A DNA stretch of 64,000 nt, from NCBI GenBank assembly GCA_036346355.1, contig CM070581.1, positions 1,426,001 to 1,490,000 of the forward strand. Reading direction: 5' to 3'. Positions within the stretch are counted from its first letter, which is position 1. Every line of letters begins with the position of its first letter. The position numbers and the translations under genes are program-made. This stretch comes from Rhipidocladum racemiflorum. Lineage: Eukaryota; Streptophyta; Magnoliopsida; Poales; Poaceae. A model generated the notes under the pieces. The model was not told where the DNA came from. It did not search any database and saw only the letters and a list, made by a program, of their open reading frames with translations. This document shows positions 11,197-25,230 of the stretch, piece by piece.

Positions 11197-12301
11197 TTGT
11201 CATCACCTCGTGGTCGTGCTGACTAGTTATTTATTTCTGTAAAGAATGTTGTTACTTCAGGAAGTTTAAGGACAAGCTATTGTTTAGATTTTTTTGACAT
11301 GTTATTATTTAGATTGGGCGGGTTAGTGTGATAATTTCATATTTTTCCTTTGGAATTAAGTCTACTTTGATCTGTTGATGAGTTTCAATTATAGTAGAAC
11401 TGAATTAGACTACAATAAGCAAAAAAAAAAGTTGAGATTTTAACCCAATTCTGAATTTTTAATCTTTCAAGTTCAACTAACAACTAGTTGCCATCAGAAG
11501 TACTATGGAGAACTAATTAACTCTCAGAGTTTATTGATATACAAAAAGTGCTTTTGCTTGTAGACATATATGGAAGGTGAACAATTTGTATTAGACTTAA
11601 GTTTTTTTGTACAGTTGGACGTATCTAGGAGTATCTCTTTTGGCTCTAGTTTTTTTTTGGTGTGTTTGTCGGGTAATCACTTGGATATATATGCATGCAT
11701 TATGAACAAAACCTATGGACAAAAGAAATTTAGCAAGACATGGATGACCAATCAAACTCACACATATCTTCCTCAAATTGAAAATATGAAGCCATAATTT
11801 TATGTAAACTTTTAGTATAACCTGCATGCGTATTAGAAGAGAGCAAACACTTTTGCGAACACTTTTGTTATAAGGAAAACGTGGGTCCCTGGTGCTACTC
11901 TCTCTCTCTCTCTGTGTGTGTGTTGTGTTTGTACTTGAAAGATGACAACTAAAAAAACTTAATAGTTTATATTTGATCATACATATATATAACAACCTAT
12001 ATCATAGATCTCTTGGAAACAAAAGCATCAATTAGTCTCAGGAACATTAAAGTTCAGACCTGATCAATAGGCCGGAACACAAAAAATACTTAGGAAAGCT
12101 ACAACAACACATGATCGTCACAATTGTCTAATAGGATCGAGAGGACAACTTATTGTTTTTTTCTATTTTTTGCGGATAGTTCAGGATAACAGCAGCATTG
12201 GCAGGCACCAAGTAGGTTACTCTGTATTTTTTGTCGTGCACTCCAAGTGACATACGATGTGACATGATCAATAAAGCTAGGAACTTCAAATATATAGCAC
12301 C
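11197..12301. other. Spacer with a CT/GT microsatellite
   Basis: AT-rich sequence with no recognisable gene. A short (CT)n then (GT)n run lies at about 11897-11923. The segment 12100-12290 is distantly related to 13940-14282 (both contain ATGATCAATAAAGCTA). Confidence 0.5.
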
Positions 12302-13080
12302 TGTAACATCCCAAAATTCAAATAAAGAAGAAAATAAAATTTTAGAATAAGTAATTGCTTTATTCTTAAATTTTCTGAATTTATTGGTCTTTTTCAGATT
12401 TTTTTATTGAAAAGTCAAAAAATAGAATTAGTAAAAAGATAAGAGTAAAAGGGTAAAAATTAAAAATGTAATAAAAATCTGTAAAAATATTTTGAAATCA
12501 TTAGAATACTCTGGAGAAACTTATCTTGCTTATTAATGAGTGTGAAATCATTTAATTAAAGAAATGATGAAATTCATTTATGTGATGTGACCTTGAACAG
12601 TGCAAAGATTGATTTTTATAAAGTTTTACTGAAATTTAATGTAGCAAAAAATTTTACCATGTGTGTTTTAGACCCTTGCTCACCTCTGGTAAAATTTGCA
12701 AAAATTAATAATTAACTTAATGCTCTTTTCAATTTATTGATCTCAAATCTAAAATTCTGCAAAATTGAATAAAAGATTTATTAATAACGATAATCTTGCA
12801 AAATGCTCAAAAACTTTTATGATTTATCTGAATGTTTAATTCTGCTGCCATAGCAAGGGTTTAACGTCACCGGGCTAGTGCAAAGTTAGGGCTGAATAAT
12901 GTAACGGTTATATATGATCTCTTTATGACACATCAAAGGAAGTGTGTTAAATAGCTTTGCAAAAAGAGATGATAATTCCTTGTGGGTAAAGCAGTACACC
13001 TCTACAGAATTAAATGTTTTCGAAAAGCTATACCTGCGGTCATGGATAACTTGGAGAACTGACACTAGTTAGATATTTTC
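12302..13080 (+). mobile_element. Degenerate Ty3/gypsy LTR remnant
   Basis: It begins TGTAACATCCCAAAATTC, the same class of start as the gypsy LTR at 19397. Near 12950-13040 it carries GGAAGTGTGTTAA, TTGTGGGTAAAG and GTACACCTCT, all present in order in the 19397 element's LTR. It is much shorter and has no coding part, so it is a truncated or deleted LTR. The right boundary is approximate. Confidence 0.6.
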
Positions 13081-14161
<1,081 letters not shown>

Positions 14162-14282
14162 AGCAGATAATCAAAACAACGTCGAGTTCAAAACAATGGA
14201 ATCATCAACATGGAGGTAATTAATTCTGTCACTTCCAGCCATTCCAAGCAACATACGGTTAGATATGATCAATAAAGCTACC

Positions 14283-14551
14283 GGGCATGTACAATGGTTA
14301 TATTTAGCTGTCTATAAGAGATGACACGTATGATTTTAAATGATGTGCAGGAGAGAGAAAGACTGATGTCTATTATTTAATAGACAGCTTTACATTTTGT
14401 GTACCATTGTATAGACAGTCTGTTAATTGAATGAGAGACCACTACATACAACTCTATAGACGATCCATTGTATGAATTATTTTTAGTGCTGTCTGTAGAT
14501 GATGTGAAGCTACATTATAAACAGCTGCCATCTATACCATTGTACATGCCC
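14283..14551. mobile_element. MITE with 16-bp perfect terminal inverted repeats
   Basis: GGGCATGTACAATGGT at 14283-14298 is matched exactly, inverted, by ACCATTGTACATGCCC at 14536-14551. Internal copies of a CTGTCTATA-type motif extend the symmetry. At 269 bp and without coding capacity it is a typical MITE. No clean target duplication is visible, so I do not assign a superfamily. Confidence 0.75.
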
Positions 14552-17500
14552 TTAGAGCTTCAAAGCGCAGCCGTTCTCACATTCGATATACGACCTATTA
14601 GCTGTAGGCCCATTCGATATACAACATGTAAGATGGAGACAGGTAATCGGGAGTGAATGACTCCGAGAACTTTTTTCTCTTAGATATTCAATAGTTTTTT
14701 TTTATTTCAATATATAGATATAAAGAGCTACGAAGATCAAGATTGAACTTGCTAACCGTAGAAACCAACATGAGCAACGAAAAACCAATGAAACCAGTAA
14801 CATTACCTGCCAGGTTGGTTTGACCGCCAACCACCAAGCAGTTGGCCCGGTCTAACTAGCAAGGGAATTGTGGTTTGGCCGCTCCCCTGCTAATAGACCG
14901 AAGACAACATGATAATTCAAATCCATAATCTCATCTAATTTTTTATCCACTTATCCAAAGCCAACCAAACTTGAAATCTAGCTTCCCTAATGTTACACTC
15001 TGATATCCCTTCTTATGTGTAACAGTCCTTAGATCGGAATAGATTTTTATGAGATACAATATGAACATGCACTGTCTCAAGAACAAACGAGGTGAATCAC
15101 CTAGAGAACCAAAGTAACGGTGATGAAGTAACAACGATGGGAGAGAAAGATTCAATGAATCCAACCACAAATTCTTGACAACCTCAAAAGAGTACAAGGG
15201 ATTATCGCTCTCTCACAACTCTCGAGCCTTTAGGATCCTTGGACCCTTGCCCTATATAAGAATCTAGTGTTAAATAATAACCTAGCATGTAATCCTCTCA
15301 TACGCCTTTTACTTTGGATAAATTAGTGTGTGGCTTCTGAGTTGCTTGGGTTCTCCATGACCATCCCATGGGTTTGTATAGTCCCTTTAGTCCTCCTTCA
15401 AAGAGAAGTATGAATCCTACTCCAAAATAAAGTAAGAATCCTGATCCTATTAGGATTCATCTAGAACTCAGTATAGTACATGTTTCTAAATCTTAATAGA
15501 CTATATATGAATCACCATACTCAACACCTAAAATGTCAGGAACTAATTTCAATCAACAATCTCAAGGATCCTTGTCAAAATTCCAACATTTATCCATTTT
15601 AGGGAAGAGGGATTAAGAACCAGTCGAAAACAAGAAAATATAGTCTACTCAAACTTGTGAGATCTAGGTTCCAAAGATGATTCTAGAAACCAAATCACAC
15701 CTACATAGAACATGCTTGAGCAAGGAATCACCAAGAACACCTGAAGAAAACAAGAAAAATCAAACAATAACACAAATAGAACATGAAGGAAAAAGTTTGA
15801 TCTCCTACTACCACTTGGAGATGAAGGATAACAGTCACTCCACCTAGAAGACATAACACTAAGACCCTGCTTATTTCGGCTTAGAGTTTTTGGCTTTTGG
15901 CTTAAAGCTAGCATTTTGGTTTAATGAGCTTTTAAGTAGTATGCTTTTAAGCCAAGATATGTTATTTGGCATCTGGCTTTTTGATGGGTTGGATGGTGTA
16001 GCTTATTGTTGGAAAGTCTTAAATACCCTTTAAGATTGTAGGGACTTTTCTTATATACTGTACAAATGTTTCATGATTTTTTCAACGAAGGACAATCCAT
16101 CAACCACCTGTATTGATCACATCAGCTACAATGAAACGCTTCTTGTTCATTTCACTTATGTTGGATGCAGAAATAGCAAAAAAAAAAAAAAAAAGGAGAA
16201 AGAGATATGCGCATGCTCGATGAGTCGGATCATCTTCAATTCTTCATGACCAAAACTTTTTTTTTTATATCATTGTCTTTCCGGGGAAAGAGGAGAATAT
16301 TCATGGTAGAAGTAACAAAATGCTAGTGTTTAAGGCAATGGTAAGTGAGAACGAGCAAAAATGAATCCCCAGCAACCAGATAAAGCGAAAGGAAAAAGAT
16401 CAAAGCTAAAGTTTTCTGACAGTTAACAGCATACACCACACTAGTTTATATGAACACAACAAAAAAACTTAGGATAAAACAAATAGCCAAGGCCATCCAT
16501 ATCTCAATGGAGTGGTTGGAAGCCCATCTAAAAGACGGCCAATTTAGAAGTACAACAACCAAATCACACCTAATTTGATGTTAATATCATGAGCAACTTG
16601 CGCCTATAAAAATTACCGGGCCACATGCGAGCAGCTTGCAGACTCCCTATTTGATTCCCTGTCATCCTGCAAATTCAGAAAGAATTAATTCTAGAGTTTT
16701 AAGTATTTCAAGCCATTCAAGAAGAATTAATCCTATAAATTGACACCATCCTGACAACACAAGAATTAATATCACAAAAACAGAAAACAAAATGTCAATC
16801 TCAAGCATGTGCTGCTCAAAAGGTAGTAGTGAGTAGTGACACCATTTTAAGAAATAGGAGGAGATATAAAAAAACATTAAGAAATTTGATTGCTTCATCT
16901 AAAAAGTAACACTTCATTAAGTGCTCCATCAAATTAAGAACAAGATCAGAAATTATTGGGCACTGCAATATAACACTGTGCTACATTCATAACATATAAA
17001 ATATCCATAAATCTATCAAACTATATGACATCTGTATTGCTGTTGATACTCATCCAATAAATCAAATTAATCATGCATAGTACACATGCATTATATACAT
17101 CCATTCACCTTTACTAATAAGAACATGGACTACTGTAGCTAAACAACACAAATTTGAGGAAGCTCTATGGTTCAAGTTCAACTGCAGTGCCCAAGTGCTA
17201 GCTTCAAGTCCAAGAGGATACATGTGGAGATCCTCCCATTGTTGTGGTTGTTGTTATTTCCGCTGCTACTTATTTTGTTGAATTTGGCCAGTCGGTCACA
17301 GACTTGTAATATAACGCAGTTGTAACCAAACTAGTTACTTTTATGTCCATTACAGCTATGTATATGAATTGATGCATCTCATTGTGAATAATGTGGGTGC
17401 TAGGCAACTGATCCAGGGAACTAGCACTAGACACATGCAGGAAGCTCGGATTGGTTTCAACTAGTTAGCACATGAGCACCAACATCGTGTGATATGCCGA

Positions 17501-18305
17501 TTGATTGGCCTCAATCTGAGTACAGTTTTCAGATAAGTGATTGGATTTCTTTCGAGTTGCATTAATATCCAGTCCGACGCAACAGGAAGAATCTACATCG
17601 CTAATCTAAGACCGAAGCCCCCACACTACCTTATTTCATTTACAAGTTTGAATGTTCAGTATAAGTAAGATATATTTATTGCTAATAGCAAGTATAATTT
17701 TGACCACTCCTGCTAGCTGCTAATAGCAAGTACAACTTAAGGAGAGAACTTTCTATCTTCTTGGCAAAGGAGTCATTAAGACCTTTTTTTATATGATTGT
17801 ATCATATGAAAAAATCACAAGTGCTTCCATTCAGGATCATGATACATTCATATATTCAAATGACTATTAAGAGTAACACATTTACTCCAAAGCCAGTAAC
17901 ACATGATCTTTGAATCAAATTCAGTGATGTGCATATAATGTTCATAGTACTTTGCATTTAGAGAATTTATAAGTTCCCTATAAGAACCCTAAGCAAATCC
18001 TTACATGTTTCTTAGGTCAAGATGTTGAAATAAGCCACCAAGTGTAAAATTCATCAAAATGGTTGCTTCTTTTCACACTCAGCACACTCTCTCTACACTT
18101 AATTATTATTACCTTCATGAATAGAGATTTACAACAGAAACATGCTGCTTGATTGTTTGCCACAAAATTGATGGTGATTGATTATCTTCTAATAAATCCC
18201 ATCAAAATGTTGCTTGATTATTTGCCATTAATCCATTCATTGAGAAACCATTAATTATCTTCTAAGAAAGAATGAGGATCTAGGGCTTCAATTAAAAAAT
18301 TGTAC
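14552..18305. other. Spacer with scattered transposon remnants
   Basis: No gene that I can support. About 15230-15595 reads on the minus strand like a decayed LTR beginning TGTTGGAATTTTGACAAGG, but no second boundary was found. At about 15866 AGACCCTGCTTATTTCGGCT resembles a TIR with no partner. Runs of A (16180-16196) and T (16257-16265) are present. On the minus strand a plausible splice acceptor (TTTGCAG followed by GATGAC) falls near 16670. The remainder is featureless AT-rich DNA. Confidence 0.4.
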
Positions 18306-18542
18306 CTTGAACAGCAGAGGTTGTGGGAGGCGGAGCAAACTTGGATGACAAAGGCGTCGATGATGCGGACTGCAGTGCCGAGTGACGAGATGATGGAGAT
18401 GCGGTGGAGGATGGAGGCGCGGTGGAGGATGGAGGCGCGGGAGAGAACGACGGCGCTCTGAGTCACAGAGGAAGACAGGGTCGTGGGGAGGATGGCGGCG
18501 CCTATAGACGGATGAGTTGGGTCGATTGCCACGCATAGTCAC
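18306..18542 (-). other. Possible orphan exon, unrecognised
   Basis: A GC-rich island in AT-rich surroundings. On the minus strand it opens with an ATG near 18540 and ends at a good donor site (CTGTTCAAG followed by GTACAA). Two alternative frames are open, both low-complexity, because of a short tandem repeat (GGTGGAGGATGGAGGCGC twice, 18403-18440). Neither frame matches a family I know. The ATG lies in a segment that recurs at 44832-44878, so the exon may belong to a transposon that captured it. I would not call a gene without transcript evidence. Confidence 0.2.
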
Positions 18543-19391
18543 AAGTTTACGCTAAAAGTGGCCCTAATGACTTCCTACCAGATCCCACCGAACCATCCTC
18601 ACCTACAAACGAGCCCAGTCAATTCCACACATCCTAGCTAGTAGACCTTGACCACTTATGTCTTTTATGGTTCTTGTCTATATATCTTATACTTTGGTTG
18701 AGTCCAACCATCTCATTTGGCTTTCATGACCGCAACTGGACCTTGGTTTTCTCTAACTAGGTTCCGGACCTTCCGGTCCATGGTTATTTGTTATATGTAG
18801 CACATGTCCAAACTTGATCAGGCCTTAAAGGTAGAAAATTAACGAGAAGCTAGGATTGTTTTAGCTTAATTAGCTTATAGCTTGATGTTTATCCGCGCTC
18901 ACTATTTAAAATGTTCACTAGTAAAAGTCGAGATGTGATCCTCACAGGGTCAAGGAGTCCCGGGATTTGGGAAGCTTAATTTCACATGTTGGGCTTTGAT
19001 GTTGTGGTCCGAACTGGAGCTTTATTACCATAGGGTTTTCTTCGGCTTGTTTAGTTGTTTAGCATCTAATTGCAACTTAATTAACTTGTGCTTATTGAAG
19101 GCATGCATTCGCGAGTGTGTATGCCATTTCTCTTCTGAATGATATTGATTTGTGGTGTATACATTTTTTTATCTCTTTTACAGTACACCAAATTGAATAT
19201 AAATCGTTCATTCTTTTCATCTCATGGATCAAATTAACTAGAGTTTATTTATACTCTATCTGGTAGTAGAGTAGTAAAATACCATTAATAAATCAACAGT
19301 TAGATCTGATTTCTACCACCTATTATATATTACCAGTATAATGCACCGTAAAATATTTTTTTTCTTCTTCAATGTTTGCTCGACTAGGACC
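18543..19391. other. Spacer before the gypsy element
   Basis: No gene or bounded element seen. Confidence 0.5.
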
Positions 19392-19396
19392 AAGGA
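19392..19396. repeat. Gypsy target-site duplication, left copy (AAGGA)
   Basis: AAGGA immediately before the 5' LTR is repeated at 32167-32171 immediately after the 3' LTR. Confidence 0.93.
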
Positions 19397-22300
19397 TGTA
19401 ACATCCTCGTTTTGGCTTTCTGGAGAAAAACCTAATTTAAATAAAGTAAATTCAAAGTTGGAGTTTCTTTGGTGTTTATATTAACCTGGCATCCATTCCC
19501 CTTCGAAATCGGGAATTAATTCCCTCCCGGGCGAAAAATCGGATTTTCCGATCTGGCCTGCAGAAAATCCACCCGAGTCCAAAAGTGCTCCAAAAATCTC
19601 CAAACCACTTCTAAAATGTCCCAAATATTCCGAAATGATTTTAGGAATCATTCCCCGGATTTTTGGACCTCCGTTCCTATTTTATCTCGCGCGGCTTTTG
19701 TTTAATGCCTGCGATCCGCGCCCGATTATTCAATTCCACAAAAATCATCCAAATTCAACCAAACCACTTCCATTGAGTTCCAAATATTCTAAAATGGCTC
19801 TAGGAATTTTTTCCGGAATTTTTAGGCCATTTTTCCTAATTTTTCTCTAGGGCGAATCATTTACGTAAAAGAGAGCCAATAGAAAAGTGACACGTGGCAG
19901 TCACTATTCATCATCTTCTTCCTCTAGCCATTCATGAACTTTGAAGCTTCATGCAAGCAACAATGGTGGAAGCCTTATTTAAATCCATCTAACTCCCTCC
20001 ACGCAACTCCAAATCAATCACCGTCGGATCCGTTGGGATCACAACGGACTCCTCTTCCTATCCATGGGGATAATGCCCCCGAAATCTCGCTAATTTTTGA
20101 ACGGTTGCGTGAAATCCGAAATCCACTCTTTTGGAGATTGCGCGGCCGTTTCTAATCCGTTCCGCGTGATTCCACCTCTCATCTCTCCGTATAAGAGTCC
20201 TCTTTCCATTGGTGAAACCCTTCGTTAGCCTCTCAAACCCAATCGGCCGCAAGATCAAGAAAACCGACGAACTCTCGTGTTCTTCGCGTTCTTCGTGTTC
20301 TTGCTCATATCTCCCTCCTCGGTGGTTCAATTTCTATTCCGATTCTTTTGTTGACTCCGTGAGGAAGTCTAGATTCTAATCCTTCCATTGATTTTAGGTT
20401 TCATCAATCGTGGGCGACGAATTTCGCGTTTTGCTCGTTTCGGCCGAACCGCCGTTCGTCGTCGATTTCTTCAATTCCGGTGAGTTTTAATTCAATTCGT
20501 GGCTTCCCTAGGTTCCTAAGGATGTTGTCTAGAGATCCTAGCTTTTTGTTTGGATTGATTCCATGCAAAAATGAGATCAAAATCGGGTTTTTTGGGAGTG
20601 TGCTTGTTCTCTGTTTTGGTTTGGGCCTTCTCTGTGCTTGGGCTAGCCTCGCCGCCGCGCCCCTTTGCTCGCCAGCGCCGGCCCGCCGCCGCCGCCTTGC
20701 CGCCCGCCCCGCCGCCGCCGCCGCCGCCATGCCACGCCATGCCGCCAGCACTGCCATGCCTGCCGCCATCGTGCCGCCGCCGCCGCCCTTGTCGCCGCCC
20801 GCCCGCCGCCCGCCGGCGTCCGCCGCCGCCCGCCGCCACCCCCTTCCCTCTCTCTCCCTTCCTCTTTCTCCATCTCTCTCTCCTCCATGGATGGCATGGC
20901 CAAGCTTCCAAAGGAAGCTTCCCCATCCCAATGACAGGATGGCCCACTGTCATAGACTCCCACTCGATCAAAGTCAGAGTCCAAACTAGTCAAAGTTGAC
21001 CAGTCAACCCGAGGAATATTCGGAATATTCCGGTTTTGATTTATTCGAAATTCAAACTTCTAAGCTCATAACTTCCTCATCCGAACTCCGTTTGACCTCA
21101 TTCAAATTTCTAAATTCATCTAAAATCAAGACCTTTCTGCCAGTACTAATTTTATAATTTTTGGATTTTATTTATTTTCCGTTATTTATTTGTTGCCTCG
21201 TTTTGCGTGTAGTCGACGATCCCGCCGCGACCGCCGATTTCGCCGTCGAGCCTTCCGAGTTCGACACCGCCCGCAACTGAAGGCAAGTCTCCTTGATGCA
21301 CTTTGCTCCTATGTTTACAAAATGATTTAAATTGTTTATAAAGTTGCATGGCTATGTTTAACGAAATATGTCAAATATAAGTGATAGTTAATCCGAATTT
21401 GTTAATTCCACCTTGGCATTGTTAATCATACCCATTGTAACCCTAGAACTTTGTTTATACCATGCCTATGCTTATATGGTACCCGTTGCTATGTAGTACG
21501 GTAGAATTGCTTAGGACCTTTTCCGATAAAACAACCCATGGGTGGGATTATTCAAAAAGAATGTTATTAAATGTGATTTGAAAGTTATTATTATGATTTT
21601 GGTCCTGTTTTCTAAAATAAAAGAAAAGTAAAATGATTTCGACTTGGCGGCTGGAATGTCGGGTGGAAGCGGATCAAGTCTTGATCCTGTTGTGCAAAGT
21701 ACCGCCCCAAGTCATATAAGGACCGACGCTTATGATTGCCATTTTAAGCATAACCGTACTACCACATGTCTATAATGGTACGACCTGGCTCACTAATTTG
21801 TAGAAGCCTAGTTTAGACTCACCACTCGGTTGTTGTGTGAGAGCCGGACGGAGGCATTGTTGTGGATGTTGTTTTGCTCACACGGCGCAAGAGGGGGCTT
21901 CAGATCGGTGGAGGAACCCTAACAGCGGTGAAACCTCGGAGTGGGTCTAGCTAGGTAGATACATTGTAACGGCCTTGTCAAGATGTCCCTGCCGGCACAC
22001 CTAAGGAAGTGTGTTAATTGCATGGCAACAAGGGTATATCTTGTCTTGTGGGTAAAGTTGTACACCTCTGCAGAGTATAAACTATTCGAATAGCCGTGCC
22101 TACTGGCCAAGGGCAAAGCAAGAGATGCTTTCATATTGGTAGACTTTGTTTTTGTTTTTAAAACCAAAAAGTGTTTTGTTTTGGGGTTCGGGAGTGGTTA
22201 GAACTCTCGAACGTTGTTTGGCGGAAAGAGCCAACCAGGTGGATAGAACCTGTTTACCTTTGACGGATGGAGTCGCATGATTAACTTTGATCTTTTAAAC

Positions 22301-22869
22301 TGTTGGCGGATAGAGCCTTAATGCTAGTGATGGTGGATAGAACCTCACTACAATAATAAATAATTCAATTATTACAAAAGAGTTGTAAAATATGCTTTGT
22401 GAAATTTATTACTTAAGTATGATTTAATCAAATGTGGCTTTATGCAAATAAACCCTATTAAGCTTCCTTTGGAAAGCCCCTCATGATCATAATTTCCCGA
22501 CTTGCTGAGTACTTCTGTACTCACGTGCTACACCAACATTGTAATCATCAGAGATTTATCAAGATCTTTGAAGAGGAGGAGGAGTTCGTCGAGGAGGATT
22601 GCCAGGAAGACTAGTTGCGTTCCTAGTCGTCGCCTGTGGCGTTGTGGCGTTCGCTCGTTGCTTTCTTTTTGCTTCCGCTGTTTTGAGTGTCCGGTCGTTG
22701 GACCGAGTATTGTAATAAGTGGCCATGTGGCCCATACTTGAATATTTATATTACAAGTTTCGTTTTGTTCGGCAATGATGTATCACTGTGACTGTGTGTA
22801 CTAGCTACTGATCTGGGACTAGTACGGAAATACACAGGAGATTCTGGATAGCTGATCCGGGGTCTCACA
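19397..22869 (+). repeat. 5' LTR of the gypsy element (3473 bp)
   Basis: Begins TG and ends CA. A TATAAGAG at 20190-20197 is a candidate promoter TATA, and is conserved in the other LTR (29526). A GC-rich, CCGCCG-repeat block lies at about 20650-20837. It is embedded between segments nearly identical to the 3' LTR but does not itself align well with the other copy. The open frames inside the block are low-complexity and not genes. Confidence 0.93.
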
Positions 22870-22873
22870 GCGG

Positions 22874-22885
22874 TGGTATCAGAGC
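22874..22885 (+). other. Gypsy primer-binding site
   Basis: TGGTATCAGAGC lies five bases after the 5' LTR. This is the common plant LTR-element site complementary to the 3' end of initiator methionine tRNA. Confidence 0.9.
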
Positions 22886-23069
22886 ACAGACGATCAGAGC
22901 GTGACCTAGTTAGCATGGCAAAGCCTTAAGGACTTATATTTCATAAAAATGTATTTGCAAAAGTTTAAGTTTCTTTGCTTCTATCTCTTCTATCTTAGTG
23001 TCTTGTGCTCATCCTCTCTTTTGTTTAAACTTTTGGTTACTAATTCTGTCTTCTTTCAAAAATTTGTAG

Positions 23070-23863
23070 ATGTCGGTTTTCACCACCTTTGCCGGCGAGG
23101 CTGGAGGCTTTTGCGAGGAGCTGTCACTGATGCTCCAGGAGCTGGGATTTCCCCATCGCCCGGAGTATTGCTACCAGTCAATGCCTGGTCTTGTCCAGGA
23201 CATGTGGCAGGTCCGCTTGCTAGTCTTCGCGAGGAGCCGCCAGCGTCGAGGACCGGCCGTTTTACTTCACGGTAGAGACCGATTCTGGCGTCTGGCGCCA
23301 GGCCGGCGTAAAGGCTATCCTCATGTTGGGACGAGCTACCGCGACATCTTTGGAGAACTCCGTCTGCATTTGTTTCCGCTTCCGGAGTTGGGCGGGTGTA
23401 CAGCCAGTTTAGGAGTTTGGCCCAGAGAGAGGACCCGGCCGTGGTGCACTTGGGGTCACTCGTCGAGCGCGAGATGAGGCCCTACGTCAGGATGTCGGCG
23501 AGCTGCTTTGGAGTGCGTCGGGACTTGGCGGCGGCGAGAGAGGATCTCTCGGTTTGAGGAGGAGAGGAGGAGCCTCCCATCACCTCCACCGCCAGCGCAC
23601 AGGCAGAGGCACGGCCGTGGTGCCGCCGCCACCGGCCGGTTCGGGAGGGACCACCGACGCGACATCCGGAAGGACGCGCCGCCCGGCTAAGCGTCATCAA
23701 GGCACGAGGCTTGGACTACTGCGCGCCAAGTCCGTTCGTCTCCCTTCGCCGCGAGTTTACTCGATTGCTTTGGCTGCCGAAGGAGCAGGATCTTCGGCGG
23801 CCGCTTCACCTTCCCGCAGCAGAGGCGAGGAGGAGGAGGAAGAGGAGGACCCGTCACCGTAGC
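23070..23863 (+). pseudogene. ORF0-like reading frame upstream of gag, broken
   Basis: The ATG at 23070 opens a frame of 135 codons whose first part (FTTFAGEAGGFCEELSLM) is not gag-like. The coding bias continues in another frame to an acidic glutamate run that ends about 23863. Some grass gypsy elements carry an extra frame of unknown function between the primer-binding site and gag, and this fits that position. Frame changes near 23220-23500 break it. The function is unknown. Confidence 0.5.
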
Positions 23864-24152
23864 GTCTTCGCCCGGCGACGCTAGTTCTTAGATAGTTTTA
23901 GTCTAGTCTGCGAGGATCTTAAATTTGTCGCGTTAGGCGTTGAATAAGTGATTGCTTTGGATTGTATCGTGCCTCTAGGCATTTGTGATACTGACCACCT
24001 CCAAAACTATTTGATTATAATTGAAGTTTAGTTGGTTTTTCACTTCTGTTGTGTGCCTTTGTGGTTGTGCTCTGGTTTTGAGGATGTGGTTTAGTTCCCC
24101 GTTGCTTACCTATGCTTCTCCCTCTTTCCTTGTGCTTGACCGCCTTGTGCAG

Positions 24153-25230
24153 ATGGAGAACGTTGGTCGTGGTCGTGGTCGTGGTCGTGGAAGGCCCGCA
24201 GGCCGTGGTAGAGGCCGTGGACGAGCCCGTGGACCGGTGCACTTTCAAGAGGAAGCGAGTATGTGGAGCCACCGCGACTGCAAGGACAAGAGCAAGTGCA
24301 ACACCTGCCGCTCGGCATGATCCGCCGCCGCCCCACCACGGCTCGGTAGCCAAACATGGAGCAGATGATGGCGATGCACGGCAGATTCTTCAGCGTTAGC
24401 TCGAGCGTCTGAACCAACCCCAAGCATGCGATACCGGCTCAAGCTCAACAGCCCCTTCCAAGTTTGGGGAGTTTATGAGGGCCGCGACCCCAGGCCTTTC
24501 TTTGGATCGAGAGACCCGGATGCGGATGGTAGCTCAAGGAGATGGAGCGCAAGCTTCACTTGGCTCAGTGCGATGACACTGAGAGTGTGCACTTTGCCTC
24601 TTATCAGCTGAAGGGTACGGCAGCCAACTGGTGGGAGAACTCTTTGTGCCGCCCATCTTGACCATAAAACATTCCGTGGGATGAGTTCGTGGAAAACTTC
24701 AGGGCTACCCATATCCCCAGGGCATTATGGAAATGAAGCGTCGTGAGTTTCACAAGCTTCAAAGAAGGAAACTTATCTGTCTCGGAGTACCTTAACAGCT
24801 TCACTCACCGTCCCAGACGCGATCGCTTGTCGCGATCGACGAGGCCAAGATTTGGCGATTCATGGAGGGCCTTGACCCCAACTTGAAGGTACAGCTGGTT
24901 TCAAGCGACTACCCGTCGTTCCAGCACATGATCAACAAGGCGCTGATTCAAGAGGATGCTCAGCGTCAGCTTTTTGAGTCGCGCAAGAGAAAAATGATGT
25001 TTCAGACTCAGCGCGGTGCCAGCAGCCTCCAGTGCCCCGACTTTTCAAAGAAAGCAGCCTAGCAGTTAGCAAGAGCTGGCCCCAGGACCCCAATGTCTAC
25101 CCCGCGCCCCACTGGACAAGCCCCTGCCGGCAATGCTGGAGCTCAAGCTCAGAAGAGTGGGACAGCAATGGCAGGAGTGCAGTGCTTTAACTGCAGGGAG
25201 ATGGGGCACTACGCCAACAACTGCCCCCAG
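24153..25230 (+). pseudogene. gag of the gypsy element, frameshifted
   Basis: Structural protein that would package the element RNA. The ATG at 24153 follows a pyrimidine-rich tract ending TTGTGCAG, which looks like a splice acceptor, so the gag message may be spliced. The order is an Arg/Gly-rich start (GRGRGRGRPAGRGRGRG), a Retrotrans_gag region (PF03732) spread over several frames at about 24480-25010 (TAANWWENSL, then IWRFMEGLDPNLKVQL), and a CCHC zinc knuckle at 25183-25224 (C-x2-C-x4-H-x4-C). Several single-base frame changes and a TAG near 25061 interrupt it. Confidence 0.85.

Noticed and set aside
20480..20999. Proline/alanine-rich genes on both strands of the gypsy 5' LTR
   Set aside because: The frames come from a CCGCCG-rich block. 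The other LTR has a different block at the same place, and no domain is visible.
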